Origin: Rhodospirillales bacterium
GTDB lineage: Bacteria; Pseudomonadota; Alphaproteobacteria; Rhodospirillales; 2-02-FULL-58-16
DNA length: 5,245 nucleotides
Direction: 5' to 3'
Assembly (NCBI GenBank): GCA_021775195.1
Contig: JAJFIG010000043.1
Span: 1-5,245, forward strand
In this document: piece after piece, positions 1-5,245 of the stretch
Position numbering within the stretch: position 1 is the stretch's first letter
Layout of the letters: every line of letters starts with the position of its first letter
Translations under genes and position numbers: made by a program
Notes under the pieces: model-generated
Databases searched by the model: none
What the model saw: only the letters and a program-made list of their open reading frames with translations
Told to the model about the DNA's origin: nothing

Positions 1-623
1 GCCTCGAACAGCGAGGTATCCACCTTCTGTCCCTCGCCGGTCTTGAGGCGGCTCACGTAGGCCGCCACCACCCCCAGGGCGCCGAGGATACCTGCCGTGA
101 TATCGGTGACTGGAGCACCGACCTTCACCGGCGGCCGGCCGTGGCCCTCGCCGGTGATGCTCATCAGTCCGCTCATCCCCTGGGCAATGAGGTCGAAGCC
201 ACCGCGGTCCTTGTAGGGGCCGGTGCGCCCGAACCCCGATATCTCGCAGAAGATGATCCCTGGATTGTCCTTCCTGAGAGTCTCGTAACCGAGCCCGAGT
301 CGCTCCATGGTGCCGCGCCGATAGTTTTCGATGACAACGTCCGCCGTCGCCAGCATGCGCTTCAGTACGGCATTGCCGTCCTCGTTCTTGAGGTTGATGG
401 CGATGCCACGCTTGTTGCGGTTCATCATCAGGAAGGCGGCGGACTCGCCGTCGACGTCGGGTGGCAGGAAGCGCCGAGCGTCATCTCCGCCCGGGACCTT
501 CTCTACCTTGATGACGTCGGCTCCCATGTCGGCCAGCATCAGGCCGCAGGTCGGCCCCGCCATGATGTGGGCAAGTTCGATGACCTTGAGCCCCTCCAAC
601 GGACCCGACGGCGTATCCCCCAT
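1..623 (-). CDS. Family III (CaiB/BaiF) acyl-CoA transferase, N-terminal part (3' end beyond window)
   Basis: This family moves CoA from one acyl-CoA thioester to a free carboxylate in the cytoplasm, through an enzyme-bound aspartyl-CoA intermediate. Translating leftward from the ATG at 623-621 gives 207 complete codons with no stop; the family is usually about 380-430 residues, so roughly half is present. Family hallmarks are visible: a start of the type PLEGLKVIELAHIMAGP (residues 8-24), LADMGADVIKVE (30-41), NRNKRGIAINLK, VVIENYRRGTMERLGLGY, and the stretch GFGRTGPYKDRGGFDLIAQ followed by MSGLMSITGE. Asp174, in PVTDITAGILGA, lies where the catalytic aspartate of the family (Asp169 of formyl-CoA transferase) is expected. 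The gene starts 2 bases after the crotonase stop, with AAAGGA 8 bases upstream of the ATG, so the two are translationally coupled. The substrate is unknown: formyl-CoA/oxalate, carnitine, succinyl/mesaconyl and many other acids are used across the family. Family assignment is firm, specificity is open. Confidence 0.93.
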   Translation of the reverse strand, partial: MGDTPSGPLEGLKVIELAHIMAGPTCGLMLADMGADVIKVEKVPGGDDARRFLPPDVDGESAAFLMMNRNKRGIAINLKNEDGNAVLKRMLATADVVIENYRRGTMERLGLGYETLRKDNPGIIFCEISGFGRTGPYKDRGGFDLIAQGMSGLMSITGEGHGRPPVKVGAPVTDITAGILGALGVVAAYVSRLKTGEGQKVDTSLFE

Positions 624-625
624 GG

Positions 626-1405
626 CTATTTTCCTTTGAACTCCGGTTCTTTCTTGTCGAGGAACGAACGGTATCCGATCTGGAAATCCTCGGTGTCGAA
701 GCAGGCATATCCTTCGTTCCGTTCCGCCTCGGTCAGCGGTGCCGGGTCCTTGAGGCGGCGCAGGAACTTCTTGTGCCAGCGCGCCACCAGCGGCGCCCCG
801 GCGGCAATCAACCGCGCCGATTCATAGGCTGTCTCCTCGACCTTGTCATCGGCCACTACCCGGTTGACCAGGCCCTTGTCCTTGGCCTCGGCGGCGCCAA
901 AGACTCGCCCCTCGAGCAGGATCTCAAGTGTCGCGGCGGCACCGATCAAGTCCGCCAGAGGTCCGATTTCGGGATAGGCCATGACCAGGCCGAGACGTTT
1001 GATGGGGACCCCGAAGCGGCTCGATTCACCGCAGATTCTGATGTCGCAGAGCGCCGCGATTTCCAACCCACCGCCGACGCAGATGCCTTCGATCAGGGCC
1101 ACCGTCGGATGGCGGCAGTCCTTGAGCCCCCCCAGGGCAGTATGCAGCAGGCCGCCATAGTCCTTCGCCTGCCTTGCGTTCGAGCGGTAGGTCTCGAATT
1201 CCGAAATATCGTTGCCCGGCGAAAAGGCCTTGCCACCGGCACCGCGCACGACCACGCAACGCACGTCGTCCTCGGCCGAAAGCTCGCGCATGACCTCGCC
1301 GAGGCGCTGCCACATGAACTTGGTCATGGCGTTCAGTTTTTCCGGCCGGTTGAGCGTCACCGTGGCGACGGGGCCGTCCCGTTCGCAGAGAATATGTTCC
1401 AACAT
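626..1405 (-). CDS. Crotonase-family protein (enoyl-CoA hydratase/isomerase-like), one classical catalytic Glu absent
   Basis: This is a complete 259-residue protein, the normal length for single-domain crotonases, which act on acyl-CoA thioesters in the cytoplasm (hydration, isomerisation, decarboxylation and similar). Visible motifs are VATVTLNRPEKLNAM (residues 13-27), the oxyanion/CoA loop GGKAFSPGNDISEF (57-70), and the signature ICVGGGLEIAALCDIRI (108-124). Glu115 matches Glu144 of rat mitochondrial enoyl-CoA hydratase, and Gly112 matches the oxyanion Gly141. The second hydratase glutamate (rat Glu164, in FGQPE) aligns by eye with Ile135 in FGVPIKRLG, so standard syn-hydration is doubtful. 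The C-terminal part (KKEPEFK near the end) is of the ordinary type. The ATG at 1405 is preceded by AGGGGG with 6 bases spacing. The stop TAG (628-626) is 2 bases before the CoA-transferase ATG, giving a likely two-gene unit in which a CoA-transferase activates the acid and this enzyme acts on the resulting thioester. Family is certain; reaction and substrate are not. Confidence 0.93.
   Translation of the reverse strand: MLEHILCERDGPVATVTLNRPEKLNAMTKFMWQRLGEVMRELSAEDDVRCVVVRGAGGKAFSPGNDISEFETYRSNARQAKDYGGLLHTALGGLKDCRHPTVALIEGICVGGGLEIAALCDIRICGESSRFGVPIKRLGLVMAYPEIGPLADLIGAAATLEILLEGRVFGAAEAKDKGLVNRVVADDKVEETAYESARLIAAGAPLVARWHKKFLRRLKDPAPLTEAERNEGYACFDTEDFQIGYRSFLDKKEPEFKGK
632..637 (-). promoter_or_regulatory. 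Ribosome binding site of the CoA-transferase, inside the crotonase 3' end
   Basis: On the minus strand the sequence is AAAGGA, lying 8 bases before the CoA-transferase ATG at 623. It is also the Lys-Gly codon pair (residues 257-258) of the crotonase. The ribosome finishing the crotonase therefore uncovers this site, which supports coupled translation and fixes the start of the downstream gene. Confidence 0.7.
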
Positions 1406-1411
1406 CCTGAT

Positions 1412-1417
1412 CCCCCT
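1412..1417 (-). promoter_or_regulatory. Ribosome binding site of the crotonase gene
   Basis: Minus-strand AGGGGG, 6 bases upstream of the ATG at 1405. It supports this ATG as the start, and the protein from here begins at the usual distance (about 12 residues) before the first beta strand of the crotonase fold. Confidence 0.6.
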
Positions 1418-1427
1418 TCTGCATCGG

Positions 1428-1441
1428 CCGGATTCATCCGG
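1428..1441. repeat. Perfect 14-base palindrome upstream of the crotonase gene
   Basis: CCGGAT-TC-ATCCGG consists of 6-base arms around a 2-base centre. It begins 22 bases upstream of the crotonase ATG, in the 171-base gap between aminotransferase and crotonase. A second overlapping pairing (GCCGG at 1427-1431 with CCGGC at 1446-1450) could form a hairpin in RNA. No run of T follows in either direction, so it does not look like an intrinsic terminator. An operator or a leader hairpin for the crotonase/CoA-transferase unit is possible. The rest of the gap shows no recognisable gene, terminator or clear promoter. Confidence 0.45.
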
Positions 1442-1576
1442 ACGACCGGCACGTAAAGTACCAGCATTGGCACGAGAAACACTACGCCGAAGGATTGGAT
1501 TTCAGGTCGCGAACTCCCTTAAGCCGGACGCCGCGGTGAAACCAACCCACCGCCACCCCCGGTATTCAATAAATGA

Positions 1577-2755
1577 TCACCCGGCGGCCAGATGCTCCAG
1601 CGCCGCGCTGACGCCCCCCTTGGTGTGGGGGACACCTGCCAGCCCGAGCCCCATTTCGACGCCGCACAGGGTCCCCGCGAGCATGAGGTCGTTGAAGTCA
1701 CCCAGGTGCCCGATCCTGAAGACCTTGCCCTGGACCTTCCCCAAACCGGTTCCCAGCGACATGTCGAATCGCTCCAGGATGACCTTGCGCAGGTTGTCGG
1801 CGTCATGGCCGTCGGGCATCAGGATCGCGGTCAGGGAGCTCGAGTATTCGTCCTCGTTGAGGCAAAGAATTTCCAGGCCCCAGGTCCGTACCGCCCGGCG
1901 TGTCGCCTCGGCGAACCGGTCGTGGCGGGCGAAGACGTTGTCCAGGCCTTCCTCGAGCAGCATGGTCAGGGCCTCATCGAGGCCGTAAAGCAGATTGGTG
2001 GCCGGCGTGTACGGGAAGAATCCTTTCGCATTGTTGGCCAGGATCGGCGCCCAGTCCCAATAGGATGTGGAGAACCCGGCCGTTTCCGAGGCGGCGAGTG
2101 CCTTGTCGCTGATGGCGTTGAAGCCCAGGCCCGGCGGCAGCATCAGCCCTTTCTGCGAACAACTGACCGTGACATCGACCCCCCACTCGTCATGGCGGTA
2201 GTCGATGGACGCCAGCGATGAGATGGTATCGACCAGTAGCAGCGCCGGGTGCCCCGCTTTGTCCATGGCCTTGCGTACAGCGCCGACCCGGCTGGTGACC
2301 CCGGTCGCCGTTTCGTTGTGGACGACGGCGACAGCCTTGATCTGGTGATCCTTGTCCTCCGCCAGCTTCGCCTCCACCAGGGCCGGATCGACGCCGTGGC
2401 GCCAGTCGCCGGCAACGAAATCCACCTCCAGTCCCAGCCGCGTCGCCATGCCGTGCCAGAGGGTCGCGAAATGCCCGGTCTCGAACATCAGCACGCGATC
2501 CCCCGGCGACAGGGTGTTGACCAGCGCCGCTTCCCAGGCCCCGGTACCCGACGACGGCAGGATAACCACCGGATTGTTGGTCTTGAAGACCCGCTTGGTG
2601 CGTTCGAGAATACTAAGCGCCATGCGGCCGAAGTCCGGCCCCCGGTGGTCCATGGTCGCCCGGGCCATGGCGCGCAGGATGCGGTCGGGCACGTTCGTCG
2701 GGCCGGGAATCTGCAGGAAATGGCGGCCCGAGCGATCGGTTACGTTATCTGACAT
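1577..2755 (-). CDS. Class V PLP-dependent aminotransferase, serine/alanine/aspartate:glyoxylate type
   Basis: It transfers an amino group to glyoxylate, making glycine, with serine (giving hydroxypyruvate), alanine or aspartate as likely donor; it is a cytoplasmic PLP enzyme. The 392-residue length fits the family. The N-terminal FLQIPGPTNVPDRILRAM (residues 13-30) is the family hallmark, followed by MDHRGPDFG. SSGTGAWEAAL (68-78) is the cofactor phosphate loop, VHNETATGV (145-153) is conserved, Asp176 (LLLVDTISS) should contact the pyridine nitrogen, and Lys202 in CSQKGLMLPPG is the Schiff-base lysine. GKVFRIGHLGD (343-353) is the typical C-terminal block. The overall pattern is close to methylotroph serine-glyoxylate aminotransferase as I remember it, but BhcA (aspartate-glyoxylate aminotransferase of the beta-hydroxyaspartate cycle) belongs to the same family and cannot be excluded. 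I chose the ATG at 2755; an in-frame GTG at 2788 would add 11 residues but lies inside an inverted repeat and has no ribosome site. Before the ATG the options are AAGAAG (3 bases away) or AGGAAAGGGA (13 bases away), neither ideal. It diverges from a hydroxyacid dehydrogenase that could supply glyoxylate. Confidence 0.93.
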   Translation of the reverse strand: MSDNVTDRSGRHFLQIPGPTNVPDRILRAMARATMDHRGPDFGRMALSILERTKRVFKTNNPVVILPSSGTGAWEAALVNTLSPGDRVLMFETGHFATLWHGMATRLGLEVDFVAGDWRHGVDPALVEAKLAEDKDHQIKAVAVVHNETATGVTSRVGAVRKAMDKAGHPALLLVDTISSLASIDYRHDEWGVDVTVSCSQKGLMLPPGLGFNAISDKALAASETAGFSTSYWDWAPILANNAKGFFPYTPATNLLYGLDEALTMLLEEGLDNVFARHDRFAEATRRAVRTWGLEILCLNEDEYSSSLTAILMPDGHDADNLRKVILERFDMSLGTGLGKVQGKVFRIGHLGDFNDLMLAGTLCGVEMGLGLAGVPHTKGGVSAALEHLAAG

Positions 2756-2778
2756 TGGCTTCTTGATGTCCCTTTCCT

Positions 2779-2795
2779 GTGACGGCACCCGTCAC
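2779..2795. repeat. Perfect inverted repeat in the aminotransferase leader
   Basis: GTGACGG-CAC-CCGTCAC has 7-base arms and a 3-base centre, starting 24 bases upstream of the aminotransferase ATG. On the minus strand it is read just before the AGGAAAGGGA stretch, so it could be a regulator binding site or an mRNA hairpin that affects translation start. No T-run follows, so it is not a terminator. It is the strongest dyad I found between the two divergent genes. Confidence 0.55.
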
Positions 2796-2829
2796 GGCAT
2801 GAACGCGAAGAACTGACGCCGCCCATTAT

Positions 2830-2842
2830 GCGCCTATGGCGC
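2830..2842. repeat. Short inverted repeat in the divergent intergenic region
   Basis: GCGCC-TAT-GGCGC has 5-base arms and a 3-base centre. In a transcript starting in the AT-rich patch to its right and running leftward, it would be a small stable hairpin in the aminotransferase leader. With only 5-base, GC-rich arms it could be chance. Confidence 0.25.
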
Positions 2843-2864
2843 GCGCAGACAAGATCGTTGTCCC

Positions 2865-2915
2865 CTGGAATAACCACATTGATTTTAGAATTATTCTTTC
2901 ATAACAAAGCGCTAA
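2865..2915. promoter_or_regulatory. AT-rich patch, probable bidirectional promoter region
   Basis: This is the only clearly AT-rich stretch in an otherwise GC-rich window, and it sits between two divergent genes. On the plus strand TTGATT (2879-2884) followed after 17 bases by TAACAA (2902-2907) is a weak sigma-70-like pair for the dehydrogenase. On the minus strand TAAAAT (2887-2882) is a good -10-like hexamer for the aminotransferase, but no good -35 lies at the right distance (TTGTTA is only 14 bases away). Start sites cannot be fixed from sequence; the regional call is better supported than either hexamer pair. Confidence 0.4.
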
Positions 2916-2916
2916 T

Positions 2917-2927
2917 GAAACGGTTTC
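2917..2927. promoter_or_regulatory. Possible operator, GAAACGGTTTC palindrome
   Basis: GAAAC-G-GTTTC is an 11-base perfect dyad beside the AT-rich patch. It overlaps a second dyad, AACGG-TTT-CCGTT (2919-2931). The A-rich/CG-centre/T-rich form recalls LacI-family operators in general, but no regulator gene is visible in the window. If the plus-strand promoter hexamers at 2879-2907 are real, the site would lie close to the start of transcription, a position suited to repression. Confidence 0.3.
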
Positions 2928-3046
2928 CGTTGGCTTCATCACCGGTCGCGATCCCTCCCCCGCCTGCCACGGGGCAGCTTGCAATCGGTTCTTCCAATAG
3001 TGGATACTGACCCCGGTCCCCTCCTCCCTCACCGATTAGCGTGCCC

Positions 3047-5245
3047 ATGCCGCCAACCAACCACAACAAGGTTTCGTCGCGGATCGGTGACAGCGGGTTG
3101 GCCGCGCGCCTTGCCCGCGAACTGGAAGGCGACGTCCTTTTCGACGCCTTCAGCCGCGGCCGATACAGCACCGACGCGTCCATCTATCAGGTCGAGCCCA
3201 TCGGCGTCGTGGTACCGCAAAACGACCAGGACATCGTCCGCGCCATCGCCATCGCCGGCGAGGAAGGCATCCCGGTCCTTCCCCGCGGCGGCGGAACCTC
3301 GCAATGCGGGCAGACCGTTGCCGAGGCCCTCGTCGTCGACACCTCCAAATGCCTGAACGGCATCCTTGATTTCGATGCCGAGGCGCACACCATCCGAGTG
3401 CAGCCCGGCATCGTCCTCGACCAGCTCAACGAATTCCTCAAGCCCCACGGTCTGTTCTTCCCCATCGACCCGTCGACCGCCAGCCGCGCCACTATCGGCG
3501 GCATGGCCGGCAACAATAGTTGCGGCGCCCGGTCCATCCGTTATGGCAACATGGTCCACAACGTCCGTGCCATCGACGCCGTCATGGCTGATGGAGAGGC
3601 CTGGCGTTTCGCCGATGTCCCCGCCGACATCGGGTCATTCGGCGACAATTCCGCCTATCGGGACCTGATCTCCCGTCTGCGCGCCATGGCCGCCCGTGAA
3701 GCGGATGAAATAGATAACCGCCTGCCCAAGCTTCTGCGCCGGGTCGGCGGCTACAATATCGACACCCTGTCCCCGGACGGCCACAACATGGCCCGCCTTC
3801 TGGTCGGCTCCGAAGGGACCCTGGCTTTCTTCACCGCCCTCGAGCTGGACCTGCAGCCCATTCCCCCGCACAAGACGCTGGGGGTCTGCCACTTCCCCAC
3901 GTTTGCCGAAGCCATGGAGGCGACGCGGCACATCGTCGAACTCGATCCGGCAGCGGTAGAGGTTGTCGACCGCACCATGATCGATCTGTCGCGCCAGATC
4001 CCCGCCTTCCGCGCCACCGTCGACAGCCTGGTCAAGGGTCAGCCCGACGCCCTGCTTCTTGTCGAATTCGCCGGCGAGGATGCGGCGGAACAGGTGAGAC
4101 GCCTGAACGACCTCGAGGACCTGATGGGGACCCTCGGTTTCCCGGGAGCGGTGGTGAGCGTTTCCGATCCCGCCTTCCAGCACGCCATATGGGAAGTACG
4201 CAAGTCCGGGCTGAACATCATGATGTCCATGAAGGGCGACGGCAAACCGGTGTCCTTCATCGAGGACTGCGCCGTCCCCCTGGAACACTTGGCCGAATAC
4301 ACGACGCGCCTGACCGAGGTGTTCGAGAAGCACGGCACCCGGGGCACCTGGTACGCCCATGCATCGGTCGGCTGCCTGCATGTACGCCCGATCCTCAACA
4401 TGAAGGACAGCGGCGACGTCGTTAAGATGCGGGAAATCGCCGAAGAAGCCTTCGCCATGGTCCGGGAGTACAAGGGCTCCCATTCCGGCGAGCACGGCGA
4501 CGGCATCGTCCGCTCGGAATTCCACGAGGTCATGTTCGGGTCACGCATCGTCCGTGCCCTCGAGGAGGTCAAGGACACCTTCGACCCCGATGGCCGGTTT
4601 AATCCCGGGCGCATCGTCCGTGCCCCGCTGATGGATGACCGCCGCCTGTTCCGCTACAAGCCGGACTATACACCCGAGCCCATCGACACGACCCTCGACT
4701 GGTCGGAATGGGGAGGTTTCAGCCGCGCCGTCGAGATGTGCAACAACAACGGCGCATGCCGCAAGTCCGACACCAACGTCATGTGCCCGTCCTACCGGGC
4801 GACCCGTGACGAAGCACACCTGACCCGTGGCCGCGCCAATTCCCTGCGCCTTGCCATCACCGGCCAACTGGGGCCCGATGCCTTTGAGTCCGACGCCATG
4901 GCCGACACCATGGCCCTCTGCGTCAGTTGCAAGGGATGCAAACGGGAATGTCCGACCGGCGTCGACATGGCGCGCATGAAGACCGAGTTCCTCTACCACT
5001 ACCGCAAGCGCCACGGCCTCAGCCTCAAGGATCGCCTGACCGCCTATCTGCCCCGCTATGCGCCGTGGGCGTCGAAAATGGCGTTCGCACTCAACCTACG
5101 CGACCAGGTCCCAGGGATGGCGGCACTCAGCGAGCGGCTGATGGGGTTGAGCGCCCGCCGCTCCCTGCCCAGGTGGCGCCGCGATATCTTCCGTCCCGAA
5201 CCATCGGAAGAAGGGATCGGAAACGGCCGCGAGGTCGTCCTCCTC
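3047..5245 (+). CDS. FAD-linked 2-hydroxyacid dehydrogenase fused to Fe-S module (GlcD-GlcF-like; D-lactate/glycolate/D-2-hydroxyglutarate type), 3' end beyond window
   Basis: This family oxidises a D-2-hydroxyacid (D-lactate, glycolate, D-2-hydroxyglutarate) to the 2-oxoacid and passes electrons through FAD and Fe-S clusters to a membrane or soluble acceptor. 733 codons are open to the right edge; fused members are about 950-1,020 residues, so the C-terminal cysteine-rich (CCG) domains are probably outside. In order: PCMH FAD-binding domain (about 40-270) with VLPRGGGTSQCGQ (PRGGG at 79-83), IGGMAGNNSCGARSIRYG (from 150) and GSEGTLAFF (254-262); FAD-oxidase C-terminal domain (about 285-535) with ASVGCLHVRP (His445) and HSGEHGDG (479-486); then the Fe-S region, Cys565-x5-Cys571 with CRKSD, MCPSY (Cys580), TRGRANSLR, and a classical CxxCxxCxxxCP at Cys625, 628, 631, 635. 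No signal peptide or membrane helix is seen. Start: an in-frame stop at 3008 limits it to GTG 3041 or ATG 3047; neither has a Shine-Dalgarno sequence. It diverges from the glyoxylate aminotransferase, which favours but does not prove glycolate as substrate. Confidence 0.93.
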   Translation, partial: MPPTNHNKVSSRIGDSGLAARLARELEGDVLFDAFSRGRYSTDASIYQVEPIGVVVPQNDQDIVRAIAIAGEEGIPVLPRGGGTSQCGQTVAEALVVDTSKCLNGILDFDAEAHTIRVQPGIVLDQLNEFLKPHGLFFPIDPSTASRATIGGMAGNNSCGARSIRYGNMVHNVRAIDAVMADGEAWRFADVPADIGSFGDNSAYRDLISRLRAMAAREADEIDNRLPKLLRRVGGYNIDTLSPDGHNMARLLVGSEGTLAFFTALELDLQPIPPHKTLGVCHFPTFAEAMEATRHIVELDPAAVEVVDRTMIDLSRQIPAFRATVDSLVKGQPDALLLVEFAGEDAAEQVRRLNDLEDLMGTLGFPGAVVSVSDPAFQHAIWEVRKSGLNIMMSMKGDGKPVSFIEDCAVPLEHLAEYTTRLTEVFEKHGTRGTWYAHASVGCLHVRPILNMKDSGDVVKMREIAEEAFAMVREYKGSHSGEHGDGIVRSEFHEVMFGSRIVRALEEVKDTFDPDGRFNPGRIVRAPLMDDRRLFRYKPDYTPEPIDTTLDWSEWGGFSRAVEMCNNNGACRKSDTNVMCPSYRATRDEAHLTRGRANSLRLAITGQLGPDAFESDAMADTMALCVSCKGCKRECPTGVDMARMKTEFLYHYRKRHGLSLKDRLTAYLPRYAPWASKMAFALNLRDQVPGMAALSERLMGLSARRSLPRWRRDIFRPEPSEEGIGNGREVVLL

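Noticed and set aside
141..827. 228-codon open frame on the plus strand opposite the CoA-transferase and crotonase
   Set aside because: It crosses the junction of two firmly identified minus-strand genes, has no family resemblance, and is a typical GC-rich shadow frame.
626..1405. Assignment as CaiD (crotonobetainyl-CoA hydratase) because a CaiB-family gene is adjacent
   Set aside because: The CaiD/hydratase FxxPE glutamate is missing, and CaiB-family proteins serve many substrates, so adjacency alone does not indicate carnitine metabolism.
1500..1576. Possible terminator after the aminotransferase
   Set aside because: The minus-strand sequence here is G-rich (GGGGGTGGCGGTGGG) but forms no clear stem followed by a T-run, so I do not call a terminator.
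2249..2816. Plus-strand open frames opposite the aminotransferase N-terminus
   Set aside because: They are antisense to conserved aminotransferase motifs (PGPTNVPDR and others) and show no ribosome site or domain.
2828..3010. 60-codon plus-strand frame in the divergent intergenic region
   Set aside because: It has no ribosome binding site, contains a low-complexity proline run, and runs across the probable promoter patch and dyads; nothing supports it as a gene.
2826..3032. 68-codon minus-strand frame starting at GTG in the intergenic region
   Set aside because: A GGAGGAGGGG stretch on this strand looks like a ribosome site but lies after the GTG, and no start codon follows at a suitable distance. 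The predicted peptide is not recognisable.
3635..4525. 296-codon open frame on the minus strand opposite the dehydrogenase
   Set aside because: It is fully antisense to a well-supported gene with FAD motifs; the length is explained by high GC codon use. The translation has no recognisable motif.

Overview
The window looks like a chromosomal metabolic region of a GC-rich proteobacterium. An alphaproteobacterium (Rhodospirillales-like) is my best guess, from base composition and the style of the proteins; no rRNA or other marker gene confirms it. I see no mobile element, CRISPR array, tRNA/rRNA gene or phage gene. All four coding regions belong to recognisable enzyme families, and I did not find a convincing undescribed system.

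Layout. Three genes lie on the minus strand and read leftward. In transcription order they are a class V PLP aminotransferase of the serine/alanine/aspartate:glyoxylate type (2755 to 1577), a crotonase-fold enoyl-CoA hydratase/isomerase relative (1405 to 626), and the N-terminal 207 residues of a family III (CaiB/BaiF) CoA-transferase (623 to beyond base 1). The last two are separated by only 2 bases, and the ribosome binding site of the transferase lies inside the crotonase gene, so they are almost certainly co-translated. A 171-base gap with a perfect 14-base palindrome separates the aminotransferase from the crotonase, so that pair could have its own promoter.

On the plus strand, from 3047 through the right edge, is a large flavin- and iron-sulfur-containing 2-hydroxyacid dehydrogenase. 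A GlcD-like FAD module is fused to a GlcF-like Fe-S module; 733 codons are visible and the 3' end is missing. It diverges from the aminotransferase across a 291-base intergenic region. That region holds an AT-rich patch (the probable bidirectional promoter) and several short inverted repeats that could be operators or leader hairpins.

How the genes may work together (inference). The dehydrogenase family oxidises 2-hydroxyacids such as glycolate, D-lactate or D-2-hydroxyglutarate to 2-oxoacids. If the substrate here is glycolate, the product glyoxylate would be the acceptor for the divergently encoded aminotransferase. The CoA-transferase/crotonase pair would activate and then rearrange or hydrate a carboxylic acid as its CoA thioester. 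Its substrate cannot be read from the sequence, and the crotonase lacks one of the two classical catalytic glutamates.
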